This document shows positions 46,217 to 54,952 of a stretch of 64,000 nucleotides of DNA, in pieces. The position numbers and the translations under genes are program-made. Origin of the DNA: Pseudoxanthomonas sp. 3HH-4. Its GTDB lineage: Bacteria; Pseudomonadota; Gammaproteobacteria; Xanthomonadales; Xanthomonadaceae. Below the pieces are notes generated by a model. The model saw only the letters and a list, made by a program, of their open reading frames with translations. It was not told the DNA's origin and did not search any database. Position 1 is the stretch's first letter, and every line of letters begins with the position of its first letter. Location: contig NZ_VFPB01000005.1 of the NCBI RefSeq assembly GCF_006716465.1, forward strand, positions 372,001 through 436,000, in the 5' to 3' direction.

Positions 46217-46662
46217 CGAAGTGGCCCTGTGGACGCGGCAGCGTCCTGCGTTGCGTTGAGGCCACTCTAGCCACCCTCCGCTCCCGCTTTGAGAGCCAAT
46301 TCCGGCGAGCGATGCAGGGCCACTCGTTCAGGCGCGACACGTCCACGCGATACCGTGCGGTCGCGCGGAAAAATGTGCCCGGCGGTGCCGGGCATGTCCG
46401 TGGCCGAGGGTGCGTGGCGTTCCTCTGGAGGGAACTCTGGCACCGGGTCCGTGCCGGAGAGAGCACGGCGGCGTTGACCCGCTCAGGGTCGCGTTCTCGC
46501 TCGGGCCGCCGCGTGCTGTGGGTGCGATCCACGTACACCGCTGTCGCTTCATCGATGCGCACGGAATGCGGAATCGCGACCACGGCACCAGCAGGAACCA
46601 ATCCGCCATCGCCGGCGGGTACCAATCCGCGCGCACGCGCCGGTGCGGCATGCCATCGTGCG
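46217..46662. other. intergenic region between AraC regulator and TPR-sulfotransferase
   Basis: This 446-bp divergent intergenic region should hold both promoters. It contains a perfect hairpin, 46376-46383 with 46387-46394 (8-bp stem, 3-nt loop), followed on the minus strand by CATTTTT, which makes it a candidate terminator or attenuator in the AraC leader. A 10-bp direct repeat, ACCAATCCGC, occurs at 46597 and 46621, 24 bp apart. The plus-strand frame stays open through it, but the encoded sequence looks random and is not called. Confidence 0.5.
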
Positions 46663-48447
46663 ATGTCTTTCCGGATGACCTCCGCCATGCAGCGTGCCGT
46701 CCTCGCCGCCGCCGAGCACCACGCCGAAGCGCCGCACCTTGATGCGCTCGCCCGACAGGCGCTGGCGCATGCGATGGCGGAGCGCCATGCCGACGCCGCT
46801 GTGTTGTTCGAACGCCTGCATAGGCAGCAGCCCGACGAGCCCGCGCATGCGCTGAACCTGGGCAATGCACGGCTCGCGTGCGCGGATGTCGACGGCGCGT
46901 TGCAGGCGTTCGAGGCCGCGGAACGCCTGGGTGGCGATGGCGTCGCGCTGTGGCTGGGGCAGGGACTGGCTTGGCTGGCGGCGAGGCGATTCCAGGAAGC
47001 GGGGCGTTGCCTGGGTCGCGCCTACCGCGCGCAGCCTGGGGCATCCGATGTCGCGTTGGCGTGGGCCCAGTACCTAGTGGAGATGGAGCGGTTCGACGAC
47101 GCGCGCCGCTGCCTCGCCCGCATCGACATCGCCGCGGTGTCGCCGATGCAGCGTCGCGGTGTCGCGTGGCTGCACGCGCAGGCGGGCGACGAGCACCTCG
47201 CCCTGCAGCTGTTCGCTGCCTGTCTCGCCGACGATCCCGGCGATGACGTCACGCGCCTCCAGTACGCGCTGTTGCTGGAGCGGATGAACCGGGTGGACGA
47301 AGCGGGCGAACAGCTCGCCGCGGTGCGCCATCCGTCGGCGCAACCCGCGTTGTATGCGTTGTGCCGTGGACGCTGGCTGCGGCGGCGCGGCGATGCGCGC
47401 GGCGCACTTGCCCATGTGCGGTCGGCGCTGGAACACGCCGGCGGCGACGAGATGGCGGCGCAGCTGCACTTCGAAGCGGCACGGCTGCACGATCTCGATC
47501 GCGACGAGGACGCTGCGATGTCGTCGCTGCAGCAGGCGCATGCCTCGGCGAAGCGCGCCTTCCACGTCCGGCATCCCGAGGCGGAGCATGCCGATCCGCT
47601 CGCCTGGCTGGCGCAACGCCTGGCCGCTCCTGCTCCTGCGCATTGGCACGCACCGATCGAGGATGGCCATCCGCCTGATCCCGTCTTCCTCGTCGGCTTC
47701 CCACGCTCAGGCACCACCCTGCTGCAGCAACTGCTGCGGATGCATCCGGCGCTGCAGGTGGCGGAAGAAGTGCCGGTGCTGGAGGACGTCATCGCCGCCC
47801 TGTATGGAGACGCGAGGGATGGCGATCTCGGCGCGAGGCTGGAGGCGTTGGCGCCCGCGCAGCGCACGGCGTTACGCGGCCGTTACTGGTCGGCGATGGC
47901 GGCGCATGCGCCGGATCCCTACCGCAGGCTGGTGGACAAGTACCCGCTGTCGCTCACGCGCATCGGCCACATTGCGCGCCTGTTCCCGCGCGCCCACACG
48001 CTGTGCCTGCTGCGCCATCCCTGCGACGTGGTGCTCAGCTGCCATATGCAGGCATTCGGTCTGAACGGCGGTGCGCTGGCGTTTTCGTCGCTGGCGTCCA
48101 CGGCGGAGGCCTACGCGCGGGTGATGACTTATTGGGAAGAACAGCGCGTACTGGCCGGCTGCGCCGTCCATGTGCTGCGCTACGAAGACCTGGTGGTCGC
48201 GCCCGGGCCCACGCTGCGCGAGATCCATGCGTTCCTCGGGATTCTCCCGCACGGGGGCGGGATCGAGGAATTCCATCGGCAGGCGCACGAACGCGAGACA
48301 CGCATCCGCACGCCCAGCTACGCACAGGTGGCGCGACCGCTCAACACGGATGCCCTGTACCGCTGGCGGCGCTACCGGCGCCATTTCGCCGGCGAACCGA
48401 TGGCGCGGCTCGCGCCGTGGATCGAACGCTACGGCTACCGGGAGTGA
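46663..48447 (+). CDS. TPR-containing sulfotransferase
   Basis: Protein of about 594 aa. The N-terminal half (about 1-300) is built from tetratricopeptide helices (AVLFERLHRQQPDEPAHALN, ALQAFEAAERLGGDGVALW, LALQLFAACLADDPGDDV). The C-terminal half is a sulfotransferase: the PAPS 5'-phosphosulfate loop GFPRSGTTLLQQLL (PRSGTT at 347-352) and the 3'-phosphate motif LCLLRHPCDVVLSCHMQ. Starts at 46663, 46675 and 46687 are in frame. The 3' end overlaps the convergent dioxygenase gene by 13 bp. Its acceptor substrate is unknown; TPR sulfotransferases of this kind often sit next to TonB receptors. Confidence 0.88.
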   Translation: MSFRMTSAMQRAVLAAAEHHAEAPHLDALARQALAHAMAERHADAAVLFERLHRQQPDEPAHALNLGNARLACADVDGALQAFEAAERLGGDGVALWLGQGLAWLAARRFQEAGRCLGRAYRAQPGASDVALAWAQYLVEMERFDDARRCLARIDIAAVSPMQRRGVAWLHAQAGDEHLALQLFAACLADDPGDDVTRLQYALLLERMNRVDEAGEQLAAVRHPSAQPALYALCRGRWLRRRGDARGALAHVRSALEHAGGDEMAAQLHFEAARLHDLDRDEDAAMSSLQQAHASAKRAFHVRHPEAEHADPLAWLAQRLAAPAPAHWHAPIEDGHPPDPVFLVGFPRSGTTLLQQLLRMHPALQVAEEVPVLEDVIAALYGDARDGDLGARLEALAPAQRTALRGRYWSAMAAHAPDPYRRLVDKYPLSLTRIGHIARLFPRAHTLCLLRHPCDVVLSCHMQAFGLNGGALAFSSLASTAEAYARVMTYWEEQRVLAGCAVHVLRYEDLVVAPGPTLREIHAFLGILPHGGGIEEFHRQAHERETRIRTPSYAQVARPLNTDALYRWRRYRRHFAGEPMARLAPWIERYGYRE

Positions 48448-49055
48448 GCCCGTGGAAAGCGCAGGTAGGTCGACACGATGTACTTGTCGCGCGTCGGCGA
48501 CGGGCATCCCTGGTGAGGGAACATCCAGTAGGGCGGGAACACCAGCAACCGGCCCGCACGCGGAACGACATGCAGGTCCAACGACGGAAAGCGCGTATCG
48601 CCACCGTCGTCGATGTCGTTCAGGTACCACAGGAACACCAGGTAGCGGTCGCAGACTTCGTTGACCGCATCGAAGTGGAGCTGGAATTTCTCGCTGTCGC
48701 CCGCGGCATAGCGCTTCATCACCAGCGGCGCCAGCAATGGACTGTCGGGCACCGCGATGGGCAGTCCGATGTCCCGGTTGTAGCGCGCCAGCGCGGCGTC
48801 GATGCGGGCCCTGAAAAAGTGCAGGAAACCGTCGTCCGCGTGGCGGCCGACGTCCAGTTCGCTCCAGGCACTGTCGTCCAGCCCGGCACGTATGCCGCGA
48901 CCGTTGCGTTGCTGGCGGCCGGCCAGTGCGTGGAACGAGTCGACCATGCGTGCGCAGAAGGCCGGGGGCAGGTCATCGTCGTAGACGCGGACGAAGTGGC
49001 GCAGATCGCAGGAGGGCCACGCGGCCGCACCCGGAGGTGCGACCGCGCCGTCCAT
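48435..49055 (-). CDS. 2-oxoglutarate/Fe(II)-dependent dioxygenase
   Basis: Prolyl-4-hydroxylase-like oxygenase of 206 aa from the ATG at 49055, 7 bp after the receptor stop. The iron triad is visible: His127 and Asp129 in FQLHFDAVNE and His181 in MFPHQGC; Arg189 in SPTRDKY is placed to bind 2-oxoglutarate. An in-frame start at 49109 would overlap the receptor gene. Probably cotranscribed with the receptor; it may hydroxylate a peptide or small molecule handled by this locus. Confidence 0.88.
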   Translation of the reverse strand: MDGAVAPPGAAAWPSCDLRHFVRVYDDDLPPAFCARMVDSFHALAGRQQRNGRGIRAGLDDSAWSELDVGRHADDGFLHFFRARIDAALARYNRDIGLPIAVPDSPLLAPLVMKRYAAGDSEKFQLHFDAVNEVCDRYLVFLWYLNDIDDGGDTRFPSLDLHVVPRAGRLLVFPPYWMFPHQGCPSPTRDKYIVSTYLRFPRAHSR

Positions 49056-49062
49056 GCCCGCG

Positions 49063-51990
49063 TCAGAACTTGACGGTCCAGCGCATCCAGTAGAAACGTC
49101 CGATGCCATCGTAGGTCCGCAGGTCGGTGGAAGCGTTGAAGCCGGAGTAGACCAGCGGCGCCTGCCGGTCGGTCAGATTGCGCACGCCCAGCTGGATCTC
49201 GCTGTTCGCCAGTTCCGGCACGCGGTAGCCCACCTGCAGGTCGGTCTGGGTGAACGACGGGATGCGCCGCTTCGCCACGTAGCCCGGTTCGCTCACGTCG
49301 GCCACGTCCGGCGCTTCGTACACGTGGTGGATGTAGCGCGTGCTGAGGCTGGCGCTCCAGTTGCCCAGGTTCCAGCGCAGGTCGTTCAGGGCGCGCCAGC
49401 GCGCCAGGTTGCCGAAGCCGGAACTCGCACTGTCCACGAAGGTGCCCGCCAGCCCGCTACTGCCCGGGATGCCGGGGAACGCGCCCACATCGCTGCTCGG
49501 ATCGCCGGCCAGCAGCCGCACTTCGTACTCAGCCAGGTAGCTGGTATCCAGGTTCCAGGAGAACCGGCCCCAGGGCGTCTCGCCGAACAGGTAACGAAAG
49601 CCGATGTCCACCCCGCTGGTCTTCAGCGCGCCGAAGTTGCCCACCACGTTCGTCATCTGCGCCACGTCGCCGGCGGCGTCGCGGATGAAGCTGTCGCAGT
49701 AGCGGCCGAACTGGTAGCACTGGTTGAGAATCACCGTCTCCGGCAGCGTGGTGATGAAGTCGTCCAGCTCCACTCGCCAGAAATCCACGGTGGTGCTGAA
49801 GCCGTCCGCCCACGACGGGCTGTAGACGAAGCCGACGGTCAGCACGTCGCCCTCCTCGGGTTGCAGGTCCGGGTTGGACACCTGGAACGAGGTCACCTGG
49901 TTGTTACTCTGCTGGAACGAGCCGTCGACGGGCACGTTGGCACAGGCGCGCGGGTCGCCGACCGCGCCGCCGCTGTAGCCGTTGCAGGGGTCGATGTAGG
50001 TGTTGGCGCTGGGCGTGGTCGGGCCGAACAGGTTGGCGATCGTCGGTGCGCGGAACACCTGCGCATAGGTGGCGCGCACCAGCAGGTCGCTGATCGGCTT
50101 CCACTCGATGCCCACCTTCGAGTTGGTGGTATTGCCGAAGTTGGAGTAGTCCGAATAGCGCGTTCCCAGCGAGATGCTCAGCCGTTCGGCGAACGGCACG
50201 TCGGCCAGCAGCGGCAGCAGCGCCTCCGCATACAGCTCCTTCACGTCGAAGCCGCCGGCGATGTTGCCGTAGGTGCAGGCTTCCTGGGTGATCAGGCACA
50301 CCGTTTCGCCGGCCGGGATGATGGTGAGGAAATCCACGTCGGAACTGGCCGTTTCCTCGCGGTATTCCACGCCCACCGCCAGCGACGCCTTGCCGGCCGG
50401 CAGCTCGAACAGGTCGCCGGTCGCGTTGGCGGTGAATACCTTCAGGTCGTTCTGGTTGGTGTTGACGATGGTGGGGTTGATCGTCGCCAGCGCCGCCAGC
50501 TGCGCCTGGCCGGCCGGCGTCGACGGATCCGGCGGCGGGCCGAAGAAGTTCACCGGCAGGCAACCGGCGATGACGCTGGACGGATCGCCGGGGTTGCGTA
50601 CGCAGATCGCGTTGCCGCTGGCCGGGTCGATCATCGACGGGCCCAGCGAGTCTCGCAGCGCCGGGCTGTACAGGTAGCCGCGCACCACCTGGGTCTGCGG
50701 CGTGCGTCCGTAGGAGTACGCCGCGTCCCAGCTCCAGCTGCTGTCGCCGAACATGCCGCGCAGGCCGGCGACGATCTGGTAGGTCTGCGTTTCGAACGCG
50801 GTGCTGCGCGTGGGGATGAAGTCGCGCAGGCGCAGGCGCGCGTCGCTGATGTCGACGCCGAACGGGTTGTACAGGCTGTCCGCGCTGATGGGCACGTCGT
50901 CCACCGCCGGGCGTCCGTCGAACGGCAGCGGCGCGATCTTGAACGAGGATTCGGTGCGGTTCCAGGCGCCCAGCAGGAAGGCCTCGGTGCTGTCGGTCAG
51001 CTGGTAGCTGCCGCTGAGGAACAGGTTGGTGCGTTCCTGCGGGGTCAGGTTGAGATTGCCGTCGGCCTGGAAGTTGTAGACGTCGTTGGAGTTGTCGAAG
51101 CAGCGGAAGTTGGCGCCGCTGCTGCCGGGCGTGCCGTCGATGCGCGTCAGCACCACGTTGGCCTGCGAACCGCAGTTGGGATCGGCGAGGTTGACGCCCG
51201 CGGCGGAGGCGGCCGAGCGCGGCACCACGTAGCGGCCGGTGAGGATGCGGCTGGTGCCGCCGATGCCGTGCTCGCCCGCATACAGCTGGTAGGGCTGGCT
51301 GGAGTACGCGCGATCCTTGGCGAAGACCGGATCTTCCTTGTCGTAGCCGGCGCCGACGATGATGTGGCTGCGCTCGCTGCTGGCGCCGAACATCGCGTCG
51401 TAGCGTTGGGTATCCGCGTCGCCGCGCGACGAGACGCCGTAGAAGGCGCTGGCTTCCAGTCCCTCGAAATCGCGGCGCATGATGAAGTTCACCACGCCGC
51501 CGATGGCGTCGGAACCGTAGATCGCCGACGCGCCGTCCTTCAGCACCTCGACGCGTTCGATCATGCCCATCGGGATGGTGTTGACGTCGACGGCGCCCGC
51601 CGCATTCGCCACGGAGGCGATCCAGCGGCGGCCGTTCACCAGCACCAGGGAACGGGTCTGGCCGAGGCCGCGCAGGTCGACCGTGGCCGCGCCCGCGCCG
51701 CCGCCGTTGTTGACCTGCGGGTTCATGCCGGCGCCCGAGATCGACGGTGTGCGCTGCAGGAATTCGCCGACGGTGGCGGCGCCGGAGTTGCTGATCGCCT
51801 CGCGATCGATGACGAACACCGGGCTGGCGGTTTCCAGGTCGCTGCGCTTGATGCGCGAGCCGGTCACCTCGATGCGGTCGAGCGTGGTGGTGGCGGGGGC
51901 CGATTCCTGCGCGAACGCAGGTCGGACCAGCGCGCCGGTCGCGATCGCGCCGACGATCGCCAGGCTCAGGGGATTGATGGCAGGTTTCAT
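49063..51990 (-). CDS. TonB-dependent receptor
   Basis: Outer-membrane receptor of 975 aa. A signal peptide (about 1-27, ending AFA) precedes a TonB-box-like TTTLDRIEVTGSRIKR, a plug domain (about 45-175: DREAISNSGAATVGEFLQRTP, LVLVNGRRW, GMIERVEVLKDGASAIYGSD) and a 22-strand barrel ending in FYWMRWTVKF with the terminal aromatic. Large loops, conserved RIKR after the TonB box and the Oar/CirA-like length suggest uptake of a peptide, carbohydrate or complex ligand rather than a simple siderophore; that is inference. The dioxygenase follows it directly. Confidence 0.93.
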   Translation of the reverse strand: MKPAINPLSLAIVGAIATGALVRPAFAQESAPATTTLDRIEVTGSRIKRSDLETASPVFVIDREAISNSGAATVGEFLQRTPSISGAGMNPQVNNGGGAGAATVDLRGLGQTRSLVLVNGRRWIASVANAAGAVDVNTIPMGMIERVEVLKDGASAIYGSDAIGGVVNFIMRRDFEGLEASAFYGVSSRGDADTQRYDAMFGASSERSHIIVGAGYDKEDPVFAKDRAYSSQPYQLYAGEHGIGGTSRILTGRYVVPRSAASAAGVNLADPNCGSQANVVLTRIDGTPGSSGANFRCFDNSNDVYNFQADGNLNLTPQERTNLFLSGSYQLTDSTEAFLLGAWNRTESSFKIAPLPFDGRPAVDDVPISADSLYNPFGVDISDARLRLRDFIPTRSTAFETQTYQIVAGLRGMFGDSSWSWDAAYSYGRTPQTQVVRGYLYSPALRDSLGPSMIDPASGNAICVRNPGDPSSVIAGCLPVNFFGPPPDPSTPAGQAQLAALATINPTIVNTNQNDLKVFTANATGDLFELPAGKASLAVGVEYREETASSDVDFLTIIPAGETVCLITQEACTYGNIAGGFDVKELYAEALLPLLADVPFAERLSISLGTRYSDYSNFGNTTNSKVGIEWKPISDLLVRATYAQVFRAPTIANLFGPTTPSANTYIDPCNGYSGGAVGDPRACANVPVDGSFQQSNNQVTSFQVSNPDLQPEEGDVLTVGFVYSPSWADGFSTTVDFWRVELDDFITTLPETVILNQCYQFGRYCDSFIRDAAGDVAQMTNVVGNFGALKTSGVDIGFRYLFGETPWGRFSWNLDTSYLAEYEVRLLAGDPSSDVGAFPGIPGSSGLAGTFVDSASSGFGNLARWRALNDLRWNLGNWSASLSTRYIHHVYEAPDVADVSEPGYVAKRRIPSFTQTDLQVGYRVPELANSEIQLGVRNLTDRQAPLVYSGFNASTDLRTYDGIGRFYWMRWTVKF

Positions 51991-52304
51991 GCGGTCTCCA
52001 GTTCATGGTGCCTGCCACGGGCGGGCAGGGTGAGCGCAAGAATCACGAATCCTTAACCCCGCGCCGTGCGCGGCCATCGCGCTTGTCGTGTGCAGGAATT
52101 CGCCTTCCTCGCCGCGTGCGACGTGCGTCGGGCAATGTGCGCAACGCGGCTATCGGATGCGCAACTGCGGCACGCGGGCGCCACGGGCGTGCGCCTAGCG
52201 TGAGGTCGGGGACGACGCGGAGCAGTGCGATGCGGCAGCGCGATGGTCGAGGCGGATCCGTGATGTCGACGCACGCCGTGCAGGCGTGCGCGGCACCGGT
52301 CGTA
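51991..52304. other. intergenic region upstream of the TonB receptor
   Basis: This 314-bp stretch should contain the receptor promoter. The only structure I see is an 8-bp perfect hairpin (52270-52277 with 52283-52290, 5-nt loop) close to the end of the next minus-strand gene at 52305, a candidate terminator without a clear T-run. No open frame here looks coding. Confidence 0.4.
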
Positions 52305-52787
52305 TCAGTCGTGGCGCGCGAGCACCCAACGCGCGGCGAGCGCGCAGGGAATGCCGACCAGCACCGCATGCGCGACGACGTGCGCGAGCTGCTGCCACTG
52401 CCACGCCGGCCACGCACCTTCGCCGGCGGCCGACAACGGGACCACGACGTAGGTCATCACCGCGTACAGCAGCACGCCATAGAGCGCGCCGTAGGGGAGC
52501 GGATGGCGCTCGAGCGCCGGCACACGGCGCGCCGCCTGGTAGAACGTCCACGCCATGACCAGCGCGATGCCGTAGTGCGAGACCGCGCCGAGCAGTGCGG
52601 AAGCGCCGCCGCCGGTGAAGGCCTCGCGTCCCAGCCATCCGGCGGCCACCGACTGCAGGATCTTCACCGGCGGAATGCCTTGCATGCACCAGAAAGCGAA
52701 GGCGTAGAGGATATCCAGCGTGCCGGCGACCGCACCGCCCAGCAGCACGGCGCGGGGAAACATGGGGGAGGGCGCGCGTGCATTCAT
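52305..52787 (-). CDS. paralogous membrane protein B
   Basis: Protein of 160 aa with about four transmembrane helices (roughly 10-30, 55-75, 88-110, 130-150). It shares length, topology and conserved motifs with the adjacent gene at 52896: DILYAFAFWCMQGIPPVKILQ versus DLGAAILYWWVIDGVPPLRIP, then WLGREAF in both, and YGALYGVLLYAVMTYVVVPL versus YGALAYVAVFHIAVPL. They look like a tandem duplication. The fold resembles YagU/DUF1440-type membrane proteins, but I cannot name the family. It is preceded by the sister gene on the same strand. Confidence 0.75.
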   Translation of the reverse strand: MNARAPSPMFPRAVLLGGAVAGTLDILYAFAFWCMQGIPPVKILQSVAAGWLGREAFTGGGASALLGAVSHYGIALVMAWTFYQAARRVPALERHPLPYGALYGVLLYAVMTYVVVPLSAAGEGAWPAWQWQQLAHVVAHAVLVGIPCALAARWVLARHD

Positions 52788-52895
52788 GGCGGTGCGATAG
52801 TCGGTGGAGGAAGCGACGTCATTGCAACCGGCATTCCCGCGCCTGCACAGGTCCATTCCCGGGCATGCGATCGGGAGCCATCGCGCGCGTTCGCT

Positions 52896-53390
52896 TCATG
52901 CGCGCAGTCGCCGCGCGGCCCACGCACACGGCAGGCCCACCAGCACCGCGCAGGCGAACAGGCCGAAGCCGATGCCATCCAGGCGCGCCGGCGCCGCGCC
53001 TTCCACGGCGAACAGCGGTACCGCGATGTGGAAAACCGCCACGTACGCCAGCGCGCCGTACATCAGGCCACTGCGGACGGAATGGCGTCGCAGCGACGGC
53101 CATGCCGTCGCCAGCGATGCGTACAGGCGCACCAGCCCCCAGGTCAGCACGACGAACAGCACCGTGCCGGCGACGGCGGTCGCCATCCCGCCCGCGAACG
53201 CCTCGCGGCCCAGCACCCACGCCGCGATCGACTGCGGAATGCGCAGCGGCGGCACGCCATCGATCACCCACCAGTACAGGATCGCGGCGCCGAGATCGGC
53301 CAGGCCGGCGACGACGCCGGCCAGCAGGCAGCACGGGAACATCGGGGCCCGGGATGCCCGGGCAGCAGCAACCAAAGACGGAGCAGTCAT
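52896..53390 (-). CDS. paralogous membrane protein A
   Basis: Protein of 164 aa with four predicted transmembrane helices, paralogous to the gene at 52305 (shared GVPPLRIPQSIAAWVLGREAF core, LxYGALxY and a late AVxVGLPCAWAARR end). Its ATG at 53390 has AGGAG-like purines not evident but sits right beside a set of MocR half-sites (53416-53485), so it and its paralog are probably controlled by the divergent MocR regulator. The role is unknown; transport of an amino-group-containing compound would fit the context but is only a guess. Confidence 0.75.
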   Translation of the reverse strand: MTAPSLVAAARASRAPMFPCCLLAGVVAGLADLGAAILYWWVIDGVPPLRIPQSIAAWVLGREAFAGGMATAVAGTVLFVVLTWGLVRLYASLATAWPSLRRHSVRSGLMYGALAYVAVFHIAVPLFAVEGAAPARLDGIGFGLFACAVLVGLPCAWAARRLRA

Positions 53391-53415
53391 GGGAGGGGGC
53401 TCGCATGGTGACGGA

Positions 53416-53485
53416 ATTGGCCCTATCAGGGCGTGGAAAAGTGGCACTATCAAGGTCCAATTCGGTCGACTGGAATAGGGCCAAT
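53416..53485. promoter_or_regulatory. symmetrical operator between membrane protein A and MocR gene
   Basis: A perfect 11-bp inverted repeat (ATTGGCCCTAT at 53416-53426 and its complement at 53475-53485) brackets two further related half-sites: TGGCACTAT at 53442-53450, and the inverted AAGGTCCAA at 53452-53460. On each side the two half-sites are 24 bp apart, making a symmetrical array in the 113-bp divergent promoter. TGGnCCTAT-like direct repeats are typical of MocR/GabR-family regulators, so this is most likely the operator for the regulator at 53504. Confidence 0.7.
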
Positions 53486-53503
53486 CCACGCGAGGAACTC
53501 CGG

Positions 53504-54946
53504 ATGCACGTGAACATGGACGGCCAGGGGCCGCTGCATGCCCAGCTGACGCGGGCGCTGAAGGTCGCCCTGTTCGCCGGCCGCCTGGGCGGGGCCGGGC
53601 GCCTGCCGGCCACCCGGCAACTGGCGCGCGATCTGGGCCTGTCGCGCAATACCGTGCTGGCCGCCTACGAGCAGCTGCGGGCGGAGGGCTTCGTCCGTGG
53701 CCGGGTCGGCTCGGGCAGCTTCATCACCCCGCCGGTCCGCCCGGAAGTGCCCGCCACCACGCCGCAGGCGGAGCGCCCGCCGCAGTCCGCGTTCGCCCGC
53801 CGCGGCCGCCGCTACCACGACCACGCCACCATGGCCGGCCGCCCCACGCCGGGCATGCGCTACGCGTTCTCGTATGGCGTGCCGTACACCAACCCGGCGC
53901 TGACCAGCGCCTGGGCGCGCGAGCTGGCCCGTGCGGCCGCCTATACCGCGCCCAACTATCCGATGACGCAGGGGCTGCCCGCGCTGCGCGACGCCGTCTG
54001 CGACTACCTCGCGCGGCGGCGCGGCGTGCAGGCGTTGCCGGAGGATGTGCTGATCGTCGCGGGCACGCAGCAGGCGATGGCGCTGAGCGCGCGCGTGCTG
54101 CTCGACGTCGGCGAGAGCGCGGTGGTGGAAGAGCCGCACTACACCGCCATGCGCGAAGTGCTGCAGATGCACGGCGCGCAGGTCGACGCGGTGGACGTGG
54201 ATGCGCAGGGCCTGCGGCTGGACCACCTGCCGTCGCCGGCCCCCAAGCTGGTCTGTGTGACGCCGTCGCACCAGTTCCCGTCGGGCGTGGTGATGTCGCT
54301 GGAACGGCGGCTAGCCCTGCTCGACTACGCGCGCCGCCACGACTGCTGGATCTTCGAGGACGACTACGACGGCGAATTCCGCTACGACGCGCAACCACTG
54401 GCCGCGCTGCGCTCGCTCGACCGCGACGGCCGCGTCGTCTACGTGGGCACGTTCTCGAAGGTGCTGTTCCCGTCGATGCGGCTGGGCTACCTGGTGATGC
54501 CGCCGGGCCTGCAGCGCGACTACCTCAACGCGAAGTGGCAGGACGACTTCGGCAGCTCTGCCATTGAGCAGGCCGCGCTGGCCAACTTCATGGCCGACGG
54601 CGGCTTCGAGCGCCACCTGCGCCGCACCGCGCGCGCACTCGCCGAGCGGCGCAGCGCGCTGATGGACGGGCTTGCGCGTGAACTGGGCGACGCGCTGCAC
54701 ATCGCCGACTCGCGCGCCGGCATGCACCTGGTGGCGTGGCTGCGGAAGGCCGACCAGGCGCAGGGCCGCGCGCTGATCCTGGCGGCGCGCGAAAAGGGGC
54801 TGGATCTCTATCCGATCGCGCCGTACTACCAGCGCGTGCCCGCGCAGGCCGGCCTGCTGATGGGCTTTGCGAGCATGTCGGTGGCGGAGATCGAACAGGC
54901 GGTGCAGGTGTTCGCCGCGTGCATGCGCGGGCAGGGACTCGCCTGA
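53504..54946 (+). CDS. MocR-family (GntR plus aminotransferase) regulator
   Basis: Protein of 480 aa. The N-terminal winged helix-turn-helix (about 5-75) reads GPLHAQLTRALKVALFAGRL, LPATRQLARDLGLSRNTVL and GFVRGRVGSGSFI. The C-terminal domain (about 105-475) is a fold type I aminotransferase with NYPMTQGLPALRDAVCDYLARRR, the PLP-stacking EEPHYTAM, TPSHQFPSG, the D-Y-D motif EDDYDGEF, and the PLP lysine in GTFSKVLFPSMRLGY. It binds PLP and probably senses an amine, amino acid or PLP itself. A GAGGAA ribosome-binding site precedes the ATG. Divergent from two membrane-protein genes with a matching operator. Confidence 0.93.
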   Translation: MHVNMDGQGPLHAQLTRALKVALFAGRLGGAGRLPATRQLARDLGLSRNTVLAAYEQLRAEGFVRGRVGSGSFITPPVRPEVPATTPQAERPPQSAFARRGRRYHDHATMAGRPTPGMRYAFSYGVPYTNPALTSAWARELARAAAYTAPNYPMTQGLPALRDAVCDYLARRRGVQALPEDVLIVAGTQQAMALSARVLLDVGESAVVEEPHYTAMREVLQMHGAQVDAVDVDAQGLRLDHLPSPAPKLVCVTPSHQFPSGVVMSLERRLALLDYARRHDCWIFEDDYDGEFRYDAQPLAALRSLDRDGRVVYVGTFSKVLFPSMRLGYLVMPPGLQRDYLNAKWQDDFGSSAIEQAALANFMADGGFERHLRRTARALAERRSALMDGLARELGDALHIADSRAGMHLVAWLRKADQAQGRALILAAREKGLDLYPIAPYYQRVPAQAGLLMGFASMSVAEIEQAVQVFAACMRGQGLA

Positions 54947-54952
54947 TCCGCG

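Noticed and set aside
46312-46662. Upstream extension of the TPR-sulfotransferase frame
   Set aside because: The 117 extra residues are Arg/Ser-rich, include a direct-repeat artefact and match no domain; TPR helices begin after 46663.
49054-52056. A 1000-codon open frame antisense to the TonB receptor
   Set aside because: It mirrors the receptor gene, which has a signal peptide, TonB box, plug and barrel end. The antisense product is rich in Val/Arg/Asp/Gly as expected from GC-biased codons read backwards, and matches nothing known.
53391-53503. A riboswitch before the MocR gene
   Set aside because: The symmetrical half-sites are explained by protein binding; no conserved riboswitch core is visible.
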